Part shown: piece after piece, positions 8,416 to 16,876 of the stretch
Layout: the number at the start of each line of letters is the position of its first letter
Position numbering within the stretch: position 1 is the stretch's first letter
Program-made: the position numbers and the translations under genes
Notes under the pieces: model-generated
What the model was told of the DNA's origin: nothing
Seen by the model: the letters and a program-made list of their open reading frames with translations, nothing else
Database searches by the model: none
Source: CAVWSM01 sp963799425
Lineage (GTDB): Bacteria; Actinomycetota; Actinomycetes; Jiangellales; Jiangellaceae
DNA length: 64,000 nt
Direction: 5' to 3'
NCBI GenBank assembly: GCA_963799425.1
Contig: CAWCXA010000006.1
Span: 1-64,000 of the forward strand

Positions 8416-8970
8416 GTGCATCCGCATGACCCGTGGTCGCTCGGTGGCGCCGACCAGTTCGCAGACTCCGTCGACGACGTCGCATTCCGCGACGCGATGG
8501 CGCGACTGGGCGGCGGTGTCTGCGTCCTCACGACCCTTGATCTGGTCGGTCGCGACTGCGGCCTGACGATGACGGCGGTCTCGTCGCTCAGCCTCGAGCC
8601 ACCGTTGATCGTTGCCGCCGTGCGGCACGGCAGCTTTATCCACGACGCACTGTCCGTGGCCGACGGATGGGCAGTCACCGTGCTCGCCGATGACCAGCTC
8701 GATCTGGCGCGGTACGCGTCTCGGCACCGGTATCCCACCGACGTGGATGACTTTGGTAGGTGGGAGACCCTACGGGGCAAGGCATCCGGGGCCCTGGTGT
8801 TCACCGGCGGCGTGGCTGCGGTCGACTGTGTGCCGCACCTACTGGTCGATGCCGGCGACCACACCCTGGCGGTGGGTCGCGTGGTGTCGACGGTATTCCC
8901 GAGCCTTGGCCAGACACCGCTGCTGCACGTCGACAGAAAGTGGTACCGCCCGGGCGAGGAGCTGACGTAG
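8416..8970 (+). CDS. Flavin reductase-like domain protein
   Basis: The protein of about 184 residues belongs to the flavin reductase-like family (HpaC/ActVB/DIM6 type), which bind FMN and reduce free flavin or supply a partner monooxygenase. Recognisable parts are FRDAMARLGGGVCVLTT, LTMTAVSSLSLEPPLIVAAV and the C-terminal LLHVDRKWYRPG. The start is uncertain: GGAGAGG at 8402-8408 fits GTG 8416 better than GTG 8410, which is only one base away. No partner oxygenase is adjacent. A TAGGCT at 8367-8372 next to a small AGGTG/CACCT inverted repeat may be its -10 and operator. Confidence 0.82.
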   Translation: MHPHDPWSLGGADQFADSVDDVAFRDAMARLGGGVCVLTTLDLVGRDCGLTMTAVSSLSLEPPLIVAAVRHGSFIHDALSVADGWAVTVLADDQLDLARYASRHRYPTDVDDFGRWETLRGKASGALVFTGGVAAVDCVPHLLVDAGDHTLAVGRVVSTVFPSLGQTPLLHVDRKWYRPGEELT

Positions 8971-8978
8971 CGGCATTC

Positions 8979-9060
8979 CCCGCGAACATGCGGTTGACGC
9001 CCGTTTTCGTCTCGAATGAGTCGCCAGCCGCATGTTCGCGGGTTGACAGCCGCATGGTCG
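8979..9060. repeat. Intergenic palindromic repeat, copy A
   Basis: Arms CCCGCGAACATGCGG (8979-8993) and CCGCATGTTCGCGGG (9028-9042) are perfectly complementary over 15 bases. The left arm runs on into TTGACGCCCGTTTTCG. A third partial copy (CCGCATGGTCGATGCGG) follows at about 9050-9066. The core CATGCGG-TTGACGCCCG recurs at 23.9 and 56.4 kb, also between genes. It lies between the convergent flavin reductase and acetyltransferase genes, so it could end transcription in both directions. Confidence 0.7.
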
Positions 9061-9071
9061 ATGCGGACTGC

Positions 9072-9497
9072 TCAGCTGGTGCGGCGGTGCATGTACACGC
9101 CTGGGTCGTCGAGCGAGGTAAAGCCGAGCTGCGCATATAGCCCATGGGCATCCTGGGTCGCGAGCATCCACCGCCGTAGGCCGGTCACGTCAGGATGGTC
9201 GAGCAGCCAGCCGACCAGGAACCGGCCGAGCCCACGACCGCGATGCTCAGGCAGGACGAACACGTCGGCCAGCCAGGCGAACGTGGCGCGATCGGTGACG
9301 GCCCGGGCGTAGCCGGCCTGGTCCCCGGTGGGTGCGTACAACCCCGCGACCAACGAGCCGGCAGCGGCGCGCTCGACGACCTCACGCGAGACGCCGGGAC
9401 TCCAGTAGGAGGTGCTGAGGAAGCCATGCACAACGTCGAAGTCGAGCAAGGCCGGGTCGTCGGTCACGGTGTAGCCGTCGGCGCGCGTCTTTTGCAC
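9072..9497 (-). CDS. GNAT-family N-acetyltransferase
   Basis: This is a 141-residue acetyl-CoA-dependent acetyltransferase. The coenzyme A loop is clear in LPEHRGRGLGRFLVGWLL (motif A, RGRGLG), and the C-terminus has the usual YAQLGFTSL strand-helix. The substrate is not predictable; short GNATs of this sort act on small molecules or protein N-termini. The GTG start at 9497 is preceded by TAGGGT (9506-9511, minus strand) with an 8-base gap, so the transcript is probably leaderless. It is followed by lhr on the same strand in gene order, but lhr is transcribed towards it from 14 kb and ends 23 bases before it starts. Confidence 0.85.
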   Translation of the reverse strand: MQKTRADGYTVTDDPALLDFDVVHGFLSTSYWSPGVSREVVERAAAGSLVAGLYAPTGDQAGYARAVTDRATFAWLADVFVLPEHRGRGLGRFLVGWLLDHPDVTGLRRWMLATQDAHGLYAQLGFTSLDDPGVYMHRRTS

Positions 9498-9520
9498 GAT
9501 CGAAGACCCTAACGCGACGG

Positions 9521-12500
9521 TCAGCCGCGCAGCCGCAGCCCGCGCGGTGTCTGGTGGAACCCGGCCCTCGCCAAGGCTTGCCCGAGAGGTGTGTCAAGGA
9601 CAAACGAGCCGTCAGCGCGCTCGACGTCGAGGCGACCGAGAGCACCGTCGCGCACGGCAAGGGCCAGCGCGTCGGCTGCCGGCTGCAGCACCTCGGCGTC
9701 GTCACCCCACGACAGCAGGGTGCGGCCACCACGCTCCACGTAGAGCACGAGCTCACCACGGCGCAGTACCACCAATGCGCCGGCCTTGCGGCCCGGGCGG
9801 TGGCCGCCCTCGGCCCGCTCCGGCCAGGGCAGGGCGGCGCCATAGGGATTGGCGGGGTCGGTGGCCGCCAGCACAAGCGCCGGAGAGGACTCCTCGGCGA
9901 GGCTGCGCAAGCGGTCGACCGCGCCCGGCAGCGCGAACTGCGCGGCGCCGAGGCCAGCGACAAAGTAGCCGCGCCGACAGCGTCCTGACTCCTCGAAAGC
10001 GGACAACACTTTGTAGGCCGCCGCGAACCCGCCGGGGACGCGTTCGGCGAGCACTGCGCCGCGCGTCAGCACGCCATGGCGGTCGAGGAGCGCCTCTGCC
10101 GCCGCGTGGGCACGCCGGGTTGGGTCGGCGTCGCGCGCAGGAACTGCGGACCACCGGCCTGCGGCCAGCGGTGGCCCTCCCCGCGTCGGCAGTCGCGGTC
10201 GCCGGGTGCCGTAACGGCTGCGGACCGGAGTCGGTCGGCCGCGGTGCGCGCCGCGGCCACCCGCGATCAGCAGGCGCAGCGGAGCGAGCGTGTCGTTGGT
10301 GACGTGCCCGGCCCACAACAGGTCCCAGAGAGCAGTGACGACTGCCGGGTCGTCGGTTGCACCAACGGCGTCGGCCAACTGCCGGAAGAAGTAGGCACCC
10401 CCGGCGGCCAGCGCCTCGATGATCGCCTGGTGGAGCGGACCCGCCTCGAAGGTCGGGTCGACGTCAGGCAACGTCAGGGGCGCGGTGTCGGCCGTGTGCA
10501 GTGAAACCCAGCCGTCGCTGCCTGGCAGCGAACCGTGGCCGACCCACACGACCTCGCCAGCGGCGGTGAGCTCGTCGAGCCATGCCGGTGTGTAATCGGC
10601 CACGCGGGCCGGAAGCACGAGGCGCTCCAACGCGCTGGCGGGCACAGCCGCACCGGCCAGCTGCTCGATGACGCGAAGCAACCCGTCGACGCCACGAAGC
10701 CGACCACCGACGTGCTGCCACGCCGGTAGGAAGCGCCCGAGCGCGGACGCCTCGACCGGCTCCACCTCCTTGCGCAGAGCGGCCAGCGAGCGGCGTCGCA
10801 GCATGCGCAGCACTTCGGAGTCGCACCACTCGGTGCCTACGCCGCCGGGCCGGAACTCACCCTCAACGACACGTCCGGCCGCCGCTAGCCGGTGCAGGAT
10901 GCCCACGACGACGGCGACGCCGAGGCCGAGCCTGGTCGCGACATCGCTCGCCGCAAACGGCCCATGCGTGCGGGCGTGACGGCTCACGAGGTCGGCCAGC
11001 GGGTCGGGCACCGGCTCGGTGAACGCCTCGGGGACGCCGACGGGCAACGCCACGCCCAGCGCATCACGCAGCCGGCCGGCGTCTTCGATCGCGGCCCATC
11101 GCTCCTCGCCAGCGATGCGGACCAGGATGAGCCGTCGCGCCGCGGCGAGCTCGACCAGCCACCCAGCCACCTCCGCTGGCGAAACGCAGCGGCCCTGGAC
11201 CTCGTCGGTGGTAAGCGGACCGAGCAGCCGAACGAGGTCGGCCACCCCTTCCAGGTCACGGGCCCGTCGCTCCGGAGCCGTGCGAGCTAGCTCGGACTCG
11301 GTGCGCAGCAACACCTCTGGGTCGAGCAGCTCACGCAGCTCGGCACGACCGAGGAGCTCGGCGAGCAGCGCGGAGTCAAGAGTGAGCGCCTGCGCACGCC
11401 GCTCAGCGAGCGGCGCATCGCCTTCGTACATGAAGGACGCCACATAGCCGAAGAGCAGGGAGCGCGCGAACGGTGACGGCTGTGCGGTCTCGACCTCGAC
11501 TACCCGGACCCGCCGGGCCGACACGTCGCGCAGCAGTGACACGAGCGCAGGGAGGTCGTAGACGTCCTGCAGGCACTCGCGCACGGTCTCGAGCACGATC
11601 GGGAACGTGCCGAACTTGCGCGCGACCTCGAGCAGCTGCGCGCTGCGCTGGCGCTGCTGCCACAGCGGCGTGCGGCGCCGGGGGTCGCGTCGTGGCAGCA
11701 GAAGGGCACGGGCCGCGGCCTCTCGGAACCGCGAGGCAAACAGGGCTGAGGCACCCACCTCGACCGTGACGAGCTCCTCGAGTTCGTCAGGGTCGAGGGC
11801 GACCAGGTCGGCGCCGGGCAGTTCTTCGCCGCTCTCGCTCATGACATCGGGGAGGCGGAACACCATGCCGTCGTCGGAGTGCACGGCCTGCACGTCGACT
11901 CCGAAGCGCTCGCGCAGCCGCGAGCCGACCGCCAACGACCATGGGGCGTGCACGCGGGCGCCGTACGGCGAGTGCACCACAAGCCGCCAGTCGCCGAGCT
12001 CGTCGCGGAACCGCTCGACCAGGATCGTACGGTCGGTGGGAAGGTGGCCCGTCGCCTCGCGCTGCTCGGCAAGGTAGGCGAGCAAGTTGTCGACCGCCCA
12101 CTGGTCGAGCCCAGCGCTCGCGACCCGCGCACGGGCAGAGTCGGCAGGCAGAGCGGCGACCTCGCGGACGAACGAACCGATCGCCTTGCCCAGCTCGGCC
12201 GGCCGACCTGGGGTGTCGCCCTTCCAGAACGGCAGCCGGCCAGGCTGGCCCGGCGCGGGGGAGACGAGCACCCGATCGTGCGTGATGTCCTCGATGCGCC
12301 AGGACGTCGTGCCGAGGGTGAAGACGTCACCCACTCGCGATTCGTAGACCATCTCTTCGTCGAGCTCGCCGACTCGCGCGGCCCGCTCGCTGCCCACAAG
12401 GAAGACACCGAAGAGGCCGCGATCGGGAATCGTGCCGCCGCTCGTAACAGCGAGCCGCTGAGCACCCGGCCGGCCGGACAGCATGCCGGCGACGCGATCC

Positions 12501-14041
12501 CACACGAGCCGTGGCCGTAGCTCGGCGAACTCGTCGCTCGGATAGCGACCGGAGAGCAGGTCGAGCACGGAGTCGTAGGCGGACTGGGGCAACGTGGCGA
12601 ACGGGTAGGCGCGCCGAGACAGCGCAAGCAGCTCTTCGACCGACCACTCATCCATCGCGACCATCGCGACGACCTGTTGAGCCAGGACATCGAGCGGATT
12701 GCGCGGGACTGCGAGCTCCTCGATCAAGCCGGCAAGCATCCGCTCGACCACCACGGCCGTCTGCACGAGGTCGCCGCGGTATTTGGGGAAGAGCACGCCG
12801 CGGGACACGGCGCCGACCTGGTGACCGGCGCGCCCCACCCGCTGCAGCCCGCTGGCCACCGATGGCGGCGACTCCACCTGGACGACGAGGTCGACAGCGC
12901 CCATGTCAATGCCGAGCTCCAGCGAGCTCGTGGCCACGACTGCCGGCAACCGCCCGGCCTTGAGGTCCTCTTCGATGAGGGCACGCTGCTCCTTGCTGAC
13001 CGAGCCATGGTGTGCTCGCGCGAGCAGCCCCGGCACGCCACGCGTGGCACCGGCCTGCGCCATGGTCTGGGCGGGAGCCAACGAGCCGGCCGGCTCGAGC
13101 GCCTCGCCGGTCTCGCGCTCGTGCGCGATCTCGTTGAGCCGGGCGGTGAGCCGCTCGGCAAGCCGCCGCGAGTTGGCGAACACGATCGTCGACCGGTGCG
13201 CCTGCACCAGGTCGGCAACCCGCTCCTCGACGTGCGGCCAGATGGACGCGTGCGCATTGGGGTCGACACCCTCGAGCGGCGGCGCCGTCGCGAGCTCCGC
13301 GAGGTCCTCGACCGGTACCACGACGTCGAGCTGCATCTCCTTCTCGCTCGGGGGGGTCACCACCTCGATGGCGCGCCCGCCCGCGAGGAACCTCGCCACC
13401 TCGTCAACGGGTCGCACTGTCGCGGACAGCCCGATGCGCTGGGCCGGCTGCGGCAGCAGCGCATCCAGCCGCTCGAGCGACAGGGCCAGGTGGGCGCCCC
13501 GTTTCGTGCCGGCGACCGCGTGCACCTCGTCGACTATGACCGTACGGACTCCGCGGAGCGCCTCCCGCGCCTGTGATGTGAGGATGAGGAACAGCGACTC
13601 GGGCGTCGTGATGAGCACGTCGGGCGGGCGTCGGCCGAATCGTCGCCGCTCGTCGGCCGGGGTGTCGCCGGACCGTACGCCAACGGCGACATCAGGCTCG
13701 GCCAACCCGAGCCGTGCTGCGGCCTGACGGATGCCGAAGAGTGGGGCCCGCAGGTTGCGCTCGACGTCGACGGCTAGCGCTTTGAGCGGTGACACGTACA
13801 GCACGCGGCAGCGCTGCATTGGATCGTCGGGGGCGGGCTCGGTCGCAAGGCGGTCAAGCGCCCAGAGGAATGCCGCGAGCGTCTTGCCCGACCCGGTGGG
13901 TGCGACCACGAGGGCATGCCGACCAGCCGCGATGGCGTGCCACGCACCCTCTTGAGCAGCGGTGGGCGCGGCGAACGCGCCGGAGAACCATGCCCTGGTC
14001 GCCGGCGCGAACAGCTCGAGTACGTCGCCCACGTCAGCCAT
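9521..14041 (-). CDS. lhr: Large ATP-dependent helicase Lhr
   Basis: This is an Lhr-type superfamily 2 DNA helicase of about 1506 residues, which translocates 3' to 5' and unwinds DNA:RNA hybrids in characterised homologues. Walker A is APTGSGKT near residue 50, the DExH box is DEVH, and motifs V/VI appear as ATSSLELGIDMG and QRVGRAGH. A long winged-helix and Lhr-specific C-terminal region follows. The start is either ATG 14041 (AAGGCAGG upstream) or GTG 14032 three codons in, which sits 7 bases after a possible -10. In mycobacteria lhr is a DNA-damage gene induced without LexA, and the promoter here has that motif. It diverges from an ABC exporter. Confidence 0.93.
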   Translation of the reverse strand: MADVGDVLELFAPATRAWFSGAFAAPTAAQEGAWHAIAAGRHALVVAPTGSGKTLAAFLWALDRLATEPAPDDPMQRCRVLYVSPLKALAVDVERNLRAPLFGIRQAAARLGLAEPDVAVGVRSGDTPADERRRFGRRPPDVLITTPESLFLILTSQAREALRGVRTVIVDEVHAVAGTKRGAHLALSLERLDALLPQPAQRIGLSATVRPVDEVARFLAGGRAIEVVTPPSEKEMQLDVVVPVEDLAELATAPPLEGVDPNAHASIWPHVEERVADLVQAHRSTIVFANSRRLAERLTARLNEIAHERETGEALEPAGSLAPAQTMAQAGATRGVPGLLARAHHGSVSKEQRALIEEDLKAGRLPAVVATSSLELGIDMGAVDLVVQVESPPSVASGLQRVGRAGHQVGAVSRGVLFPKYRGDLVQTAVVVERMLAGLIEELAVPRNPLDVLAQQVVAMVAMDEWSVEELLALSRRAYPFATLPQSAYDSVLDLLSGRYPSDEFAELRPRLVWDRVAGMLSGRPGAQRLAVTSGGTIPDRGLFGVFLVGSERAARVGELDEEMVYESRVGDVFTLGTTSWRIEDITHDRVLVSPAPGQPGRLPFWKGDTPGRPAELGKAIGSFVREVAALPADSARARVASAGLDQWAVDNLLAYLAEQREATGHLPTDRTILVERFRDELGDWRLVVHSPYGARVHAPWSLAVGSRLRERFGVDVQAVHSDDGMVFRLPDVMSESGEELPGADLVALDPDELEELVTVEVGASALFASRFREAAARALLLPRRDPRRRTPLWQQRQRSAQLLEVARKFGTFPIVLETVRECLQDVYDLPALVSLLRDVSARRVRVVEVETAQPSPFARSLLFGYVASFMYEGDAPLAERRAQALTLDSALLAELLGRAELRELLDPEVLLRTESELARTAPERRARDLEGVADLVRLLGPLTTDEVQGRCVSPAEVAGWLVELAAARRLILVRIAGEERWAAIEDAGRLRDALGVALPVGVPEAFTEPVPDPLADLVSRHARTHGPFAASDVATRLGLGVAVVVGILHRLAAAGRVVEGEFRPGGVGTEWCDSEVLRMLRRRSLAALRKEVEPVEASALGRFLPAWQHVGGRLRGVDGLLRVIEQLAGAAVPASALERLVLPARVADYTPAWLDELTAAGEVVWVGHGSLPGSDGWVSLHTADTAPLTLPDVDPTFEAGPLHQAIIEALAAGGAYFFRQLADAVGATDDPAVVTALWDLLWAGHVTNDTLAPLRLLIAGGRGAHRGRPTPVRSRYGTRRPRLPTRGGPPLAAGRWSAVPARDADPTRRAHAAAEALLDRHGVLTRGAVLAERVPGGFAAAYKVLSAFEESGRCRRGYFVAGLGAAQFALPGAVDRLRSLAEESSPALVLAATDPANPYGAALPWPERAEGGHRPGRKAGALVVLRRGELVLYVERGGRTLLSWGDDAEVLQPAADALALAVRDGALGRLDVERADGSFVLDTPLGQALARAGFHQTPRGLRLRG

Positions 14042-14062
14042 CCTGCCTTGCACCGCCGACAG
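14040..14062 (-). promoter_or_regulatory. RecA-NDp/PafBC-type promoter of lhr
   Basis: On the minus strand CTGTCGGCG is followed by exactly 8 bases and then CAGGAT. This fits the damage promoter tTGTCRgtg-N8-TAnnnT except for the first base of the -10. Seven bases later comes an in-frame GTG (14032), which would make the transcript leaderless. The hexamer overlaps the ATG at 14041, so only one of the two starts can be right if this promoter is real. Confidence 0.45.
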
Positions 14063-14112
14063 AACGCCGGGAGAGTGTCCGCCGTCCGCTGTCCGAGAAA
14101 CCCGTTTCATAC

Positions 14113-14135
14113 CTGTCGGAGTACCCCGATAGCGT
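14113..14135 (+). promoter_or_regulatory. RecA-NDp/PafBC-type promoter of the ABC exporter operon
   Basis: CTGTCGGAG, then exactly 8 bases, then TAGCGT at 14130-14135. The GTG start follows 6 bases later with no ribosome site, so the mRNA is predicted to be leaderless. The hexamer and spacing match the mycobacterial LexA-independent DNA-damage promoter, and it stands back to back with a similar motif for lhr. Confidence 0.6.
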
Positions 14136-14141
14136 CGAACT

Positions 14142-15077
14142 GTGACGTCCGCCGATGACTCGTTGATCCACGCCCAGGGCCTGACCAAGCGCTTTGGTGA
14201 CTTCGTTGCCGTCGACGGGATCGACGTTGATGTTGCGCGCGGAGAGGCGTTCGGTTTCCTCGGACCCAACGGGGCTGGCAAGAGCTCGACCATGCGCATG
14301 ATCGGTTGCGTGTCCCCGATCTCCGGCGGCACGCTCCGCATCCTCGGCATGGATCCGGCTACCCAGGGGCCGCAGATACGTGCCCGCCTCGGCGTCGTAC
14401 CCCAAGAGGACACTCTCGACCTCGAGCTGACGGTGGCGGAGAACATCCAGATCTACGGGCGCTACTTCGGCCTGTCCCGCACGGAGGTCCGGGATCGCAC
14501 GCACCAGCTTCTGGAGTTCGTACAGCTCTCGGACAGGGCGGCGGAGCGAGTGGAGACGCTGTCCGGCGGCATGAAGCGCCGCCTCACCATCGCACGGTCT
14601 CTGGTCAACAACCCCGATGTCCTGTTGCTCGACGAGCCCACGACAGGTCTCGACCCGCAGGCGCGGCATGTGCTGTGGGACCGGCTCTTTCGGCTCAAGC
14701 AGCGCGGCGTCACGCTGGTGCTGACGACTCACTACATGGACGAGGCCGAGCAGTTGTGCGACCGGCTCGTCGTGATGGACAAGGGCCGCATCGTCGCCGA
14801 GGGCTCACCGGCCGATCTGATCGCCGCGCATTCCACGCGTGAGGTTGTCGAGCTGCGATTCAACCCCGACGAGCACGAGGTGATGGCCGACAAGCTGTCC
14901 AATTTCGGTGAGCGTACGGAGCTGCTGCCCGACCGGTTGCTCGTCTATGCCGACGACGGCGAGGCGGTCCTCGCCAAGGTCGACTCCACCGATGTGACGC
15001 CGCTGAGTGTCTTGGTGCGGCGCAGCACCCTCGAGGACGTCTTCCTGCACCTCACCGGCCGAACGCTGGTCGACTGA
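14142..15077 (+). CDS. ABC transporter ATP-binding protein, DrrA-like
   Basis: This is a 311-residue ABC ATPase of the daunorubicin-resistance/CcmA type. Walker A is GPNGAGKSS, the signature LSGGMKRR, Walker B LLLDEPTTGLD and the switch histidine TTHYMDEAE. The C-terminal ~80 residues form the extra regulatory domain of DrrA-like ATPases, ending in STLEDVFLHLTGR. It works with the two ABC-2 permeases that follow; its TGA overlaps the ATG of the first. Drug or lipid export is the family role and the substrate is not known. The promoter resembles DNA-damage promoters, which is unusual for a transporter. Confidence 0.92.
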   Translation: MTSADDSLIHAQGLTKRFGDFVAVDGIDVDVARGEAFGFLGPNGAGKSSTMRMIGCVSPISGGTLRILGMDPATQGPQIRARLGVVPQEDTLDLELTVAENIQIYGRYFGLSRTEVRDRTHQLLEFVQLSDRAAERVETLSGGMKRRLTIARSLVNNPDVLLLDEPTTGLDPQARHVLWDRLFRLKQRGVTLVLTTHYMDEAEQLCDRLVVMDKGRIVAEGSPADLIAAHSTREVVELRFNPDEHEVMADKLSNFGERTELLPDRLLVYADDGEAVLAKVDSTDVTPLSVLVRRSTLEDVFLHLTGRTLVD

Positions 15078-15850
15078 TGGAGCTCACTTTCCGAGCCTTC
15101 GAACGCTGGCTGTTCCAATACCGTCGAGTCTGGCGCGGCAGTGTGATCTCCGGGTTCGTGCTGCCAGTTCTCACGCTCACGGCCCTTGGGGCCGGTCTGG
15201 GCTCATTCGTCGACGAGCGAGGTGGGTCGGATGAGCTGAGCGGGGCGAGCTATCTGGCGTTCATCGCCCCCGGGCTGCTGGCAGCCACCGCGATGATGAC
15301 CGCCGCGTTCGACTCCACCTACCCCGTGCTGGGTGCGATCAAATGGGACCGCATCTACCACGGCATGCTGGCATCGCCGCTGCGAGTGCGTGACGTACTG
15401 TTCGGCCACCTCGGCTGGGTTGGGGCACGCGTCCTCACGGTGTCGGCGTTCTACCTCCTCGTCGTGGCTCTTTTCGGCGCCGTCGAGTCGCCGTGGGGAT
15501 TACTTGCCATTCCCGCTGCCACGCTCACCGGGTTGGCGTTTGCAGCGCCGATCTTCGCCTTCTCCGCCTATGTCGAGCGTGACTCGGGCTTCGCGCTGAT
15601 CTTCCGCTTCGCGGTGACCCCAATGTTCTTGTTCTCCGGGGTGTTCTTTCCCGTGTCCCAGCTTCCGCTGCTGCTGGAGTGGCTCGCGTACGTGACGCCG
15701 CTTTGGCACGGTGTGGCGCTCTGTCGAGGGTTGACGCTGGGCGACATCTCATTCGAGGCAGCTGCGGGGCACACCGCCTACATCCTCGTCTGGATTGTCG
15801 CCGGCGCCTGGCTGGCACTCCGTTCGTTCCAACGTCGACTCGTGGTCTGA
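15077..15850 (+). CDS. ABC-2 type permease
   Basis: This is a 257-residue integral membrane protein of the ABC-2 exporter family with about six hydrophobic segments. It includes the conserved stretch around YPVLGAIKWDRIYHGMLASP and the RFAVTPMFLFSGVFFPVSQLP segment typical of DrrB/NodJ-like permeases. It overlaps the ATPase stop by one base and is followed 9 bases later by a second, related permease. The pair presumably forms a heterodimeric channel driven by the ATPase at 14142. Confidence 0.9.
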   Translation: MELTFRAFERWLFQYRRVWRGSVISGFVLPVLTLTALGAGLGSFVDERGGSDELSGASYLAFIAPGLLAATAMMTAAFDSTYPVLGAIKWDRIYHGMLASPLRVRDVLFGHLGWVGARVLTVSAFYLLVVALFGAVESPWGLLAIPAATLTGLAFAAPIFAFSAYVERDSGFALIFRFAVTPMFLFSGVFFPVSQLPLLLEWLAYVTPLWHGVALCRGLTLGDISFEAAAGHTAYILVWIVAGAWLALRSFQRRLVV

Positions 15851-15859
15851 GGGGACTCC

Positions 15860-16663
15860 GTGGCTACCGTCCTCACCAGCACCACTGCACTGCCGGCGCC
15901 GAGACCGCGGTCGTGGCGGCTCGTCGAGCGCAACTTCCTCGTCTACAAACACGACTGGCCAGTATTTGTGAGCGGCTTCTTCGAGCCGTTGTTCTACCTG
16001 CTGTCGATCGGAGTCGGCGTCGGCGCGCTGGTCGGCGACTTCGCGGGGCCGAATGGCGAGCTCATCAGCTATACCGAGTTCGTTGCACCCGCGATGCTGG
16101 CGACGGCGGCGATGAACGGTGCGCTGTTCGACGCGACCTACAACGTGTTCTTCAAGCTCAAGTACGTGAAGACGTACGACGCGCTGCTGGCCACCCCGAT
16201 GGGACCGCGTGAAGTGGCGTGGGGTGAGGTGACCTGGGCGCTGATCCGCGGCGCCATCTACTCCGCAATGTTCTTCCTCGTCATGGTCGCCCTCGGGTTG
16301 GTCAGCTCGTGGTGGGGGGTGCTGGTGCTGCCGACGGCGGTGCTGATCGGGTTCGCCTTCGCCGGCGCGGGCATGGCCGTCACGACGTGGATGCGCAGCT
16401 GGCAGGACTTCGAGTTCGTCGGCCTGGTGACGCTGCCGCTGTTCCTGTTCTCTGCGACGTTCTACCCGCTGTCGTCGTACCCCGATCCGATCCAGACCGT
16501 CGTACAGGTGACACCGCTCTATCAGGGTGTCGCCCTCAGCCGCGCGCTCACCACCGGAGCCGTGGAGCCGATCCTGCTGTTGCATGCCCTCTATCTCGCG
16601 CTCATGGGCGCGATCGGCATGTGGATCGCGTCGCGCCGGCTCGGCCTGCTGCTGCTCAAGTGA
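15860..16663 (+). CDS. ABC-2 type permease, second subunit
   Basis: This is a 267-residue ABC-2 permease paralogous to the preceding one. The same landmarks occur in the same order: a charged N-terminal region, the DATYNVFFKLKYVKTYDALL segment, and the TLPLFLFSATFYPLSSYP segment before the final helices. GAGGGG upstream of GTG 15860 is the ribosome site. It completes a three-gene exporter (ATPase, permease, permease). The DUF3046 gene begins 18 bases downstream but has its own apparent promoter inside that gap. Confidence 0.9.
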   Translation: MATVLTSTTALPAPRPRSWRLVERNFLVYKHDWPVFVSGFFEPLFYLLSIGVGVGALVGDFAGPNGELISYTEFVAPAMLATAAMNGALFDATYNVFFKLKYVKTYDALLATPMGPREVAWGEVTWALIRGAIYSAMFFLVMVALGLVSSWWGVLVLPTAVLIGFAFAGAGMAVTTWMRSWQDFEFVGLVTLPLFLFSATFYPLSSYPDPIQTVVQVTPLYQGVALSRALTTGAVEPILLLHALYLALMGAIGMWIASRRLGLLLLK

Positions 16664-16681
16664 CGACGGGATACTGGCGTG

Positions 16682-16876
16682 GTGCGACTGACGGAGTTCT
16701 GGGCGCGGCTCGAGCAACAGCTAGGGCCGACCTATGCCCGTACGTGGGCGCGCAACCAATCCATCACGCAGCTCGGGCACCGTACGGTGATCGAGGCACT
16801 CGACGCCGGCGAGGACACCAAGTCGGTGTGGCGCGCCGTTGCCGCCTACCTGGAGCTGCCCGACAATGAGCGCTGA
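16682..16876 (+). CDS. DUF3046 family protein
   Basis: This is a 64-residue protein of the actinobacterial DUF3046 family, usually found just before recA; its function is unknown. The family N-terminus MRLTEF supports GTG 16682 over the adjacent GTG 16679. The hexamer GATACT (16670-16675) lies 6 bases before 16682, so the transcript is probably leaderless. The protein is helical and rich in conserved tryptophans (FWARLEQQ, ARTWARNQSITQLG, SVWRAVAAYL). Its 3' end overlaps the start of the MFS gene by 11 bases. Confidence 0.85.
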   Translation: MRLTEFWARLEQQLGPTYARTWARNQSITQLGHRTVIEALDAGEDTKSVWRAVAAYLELPDNER

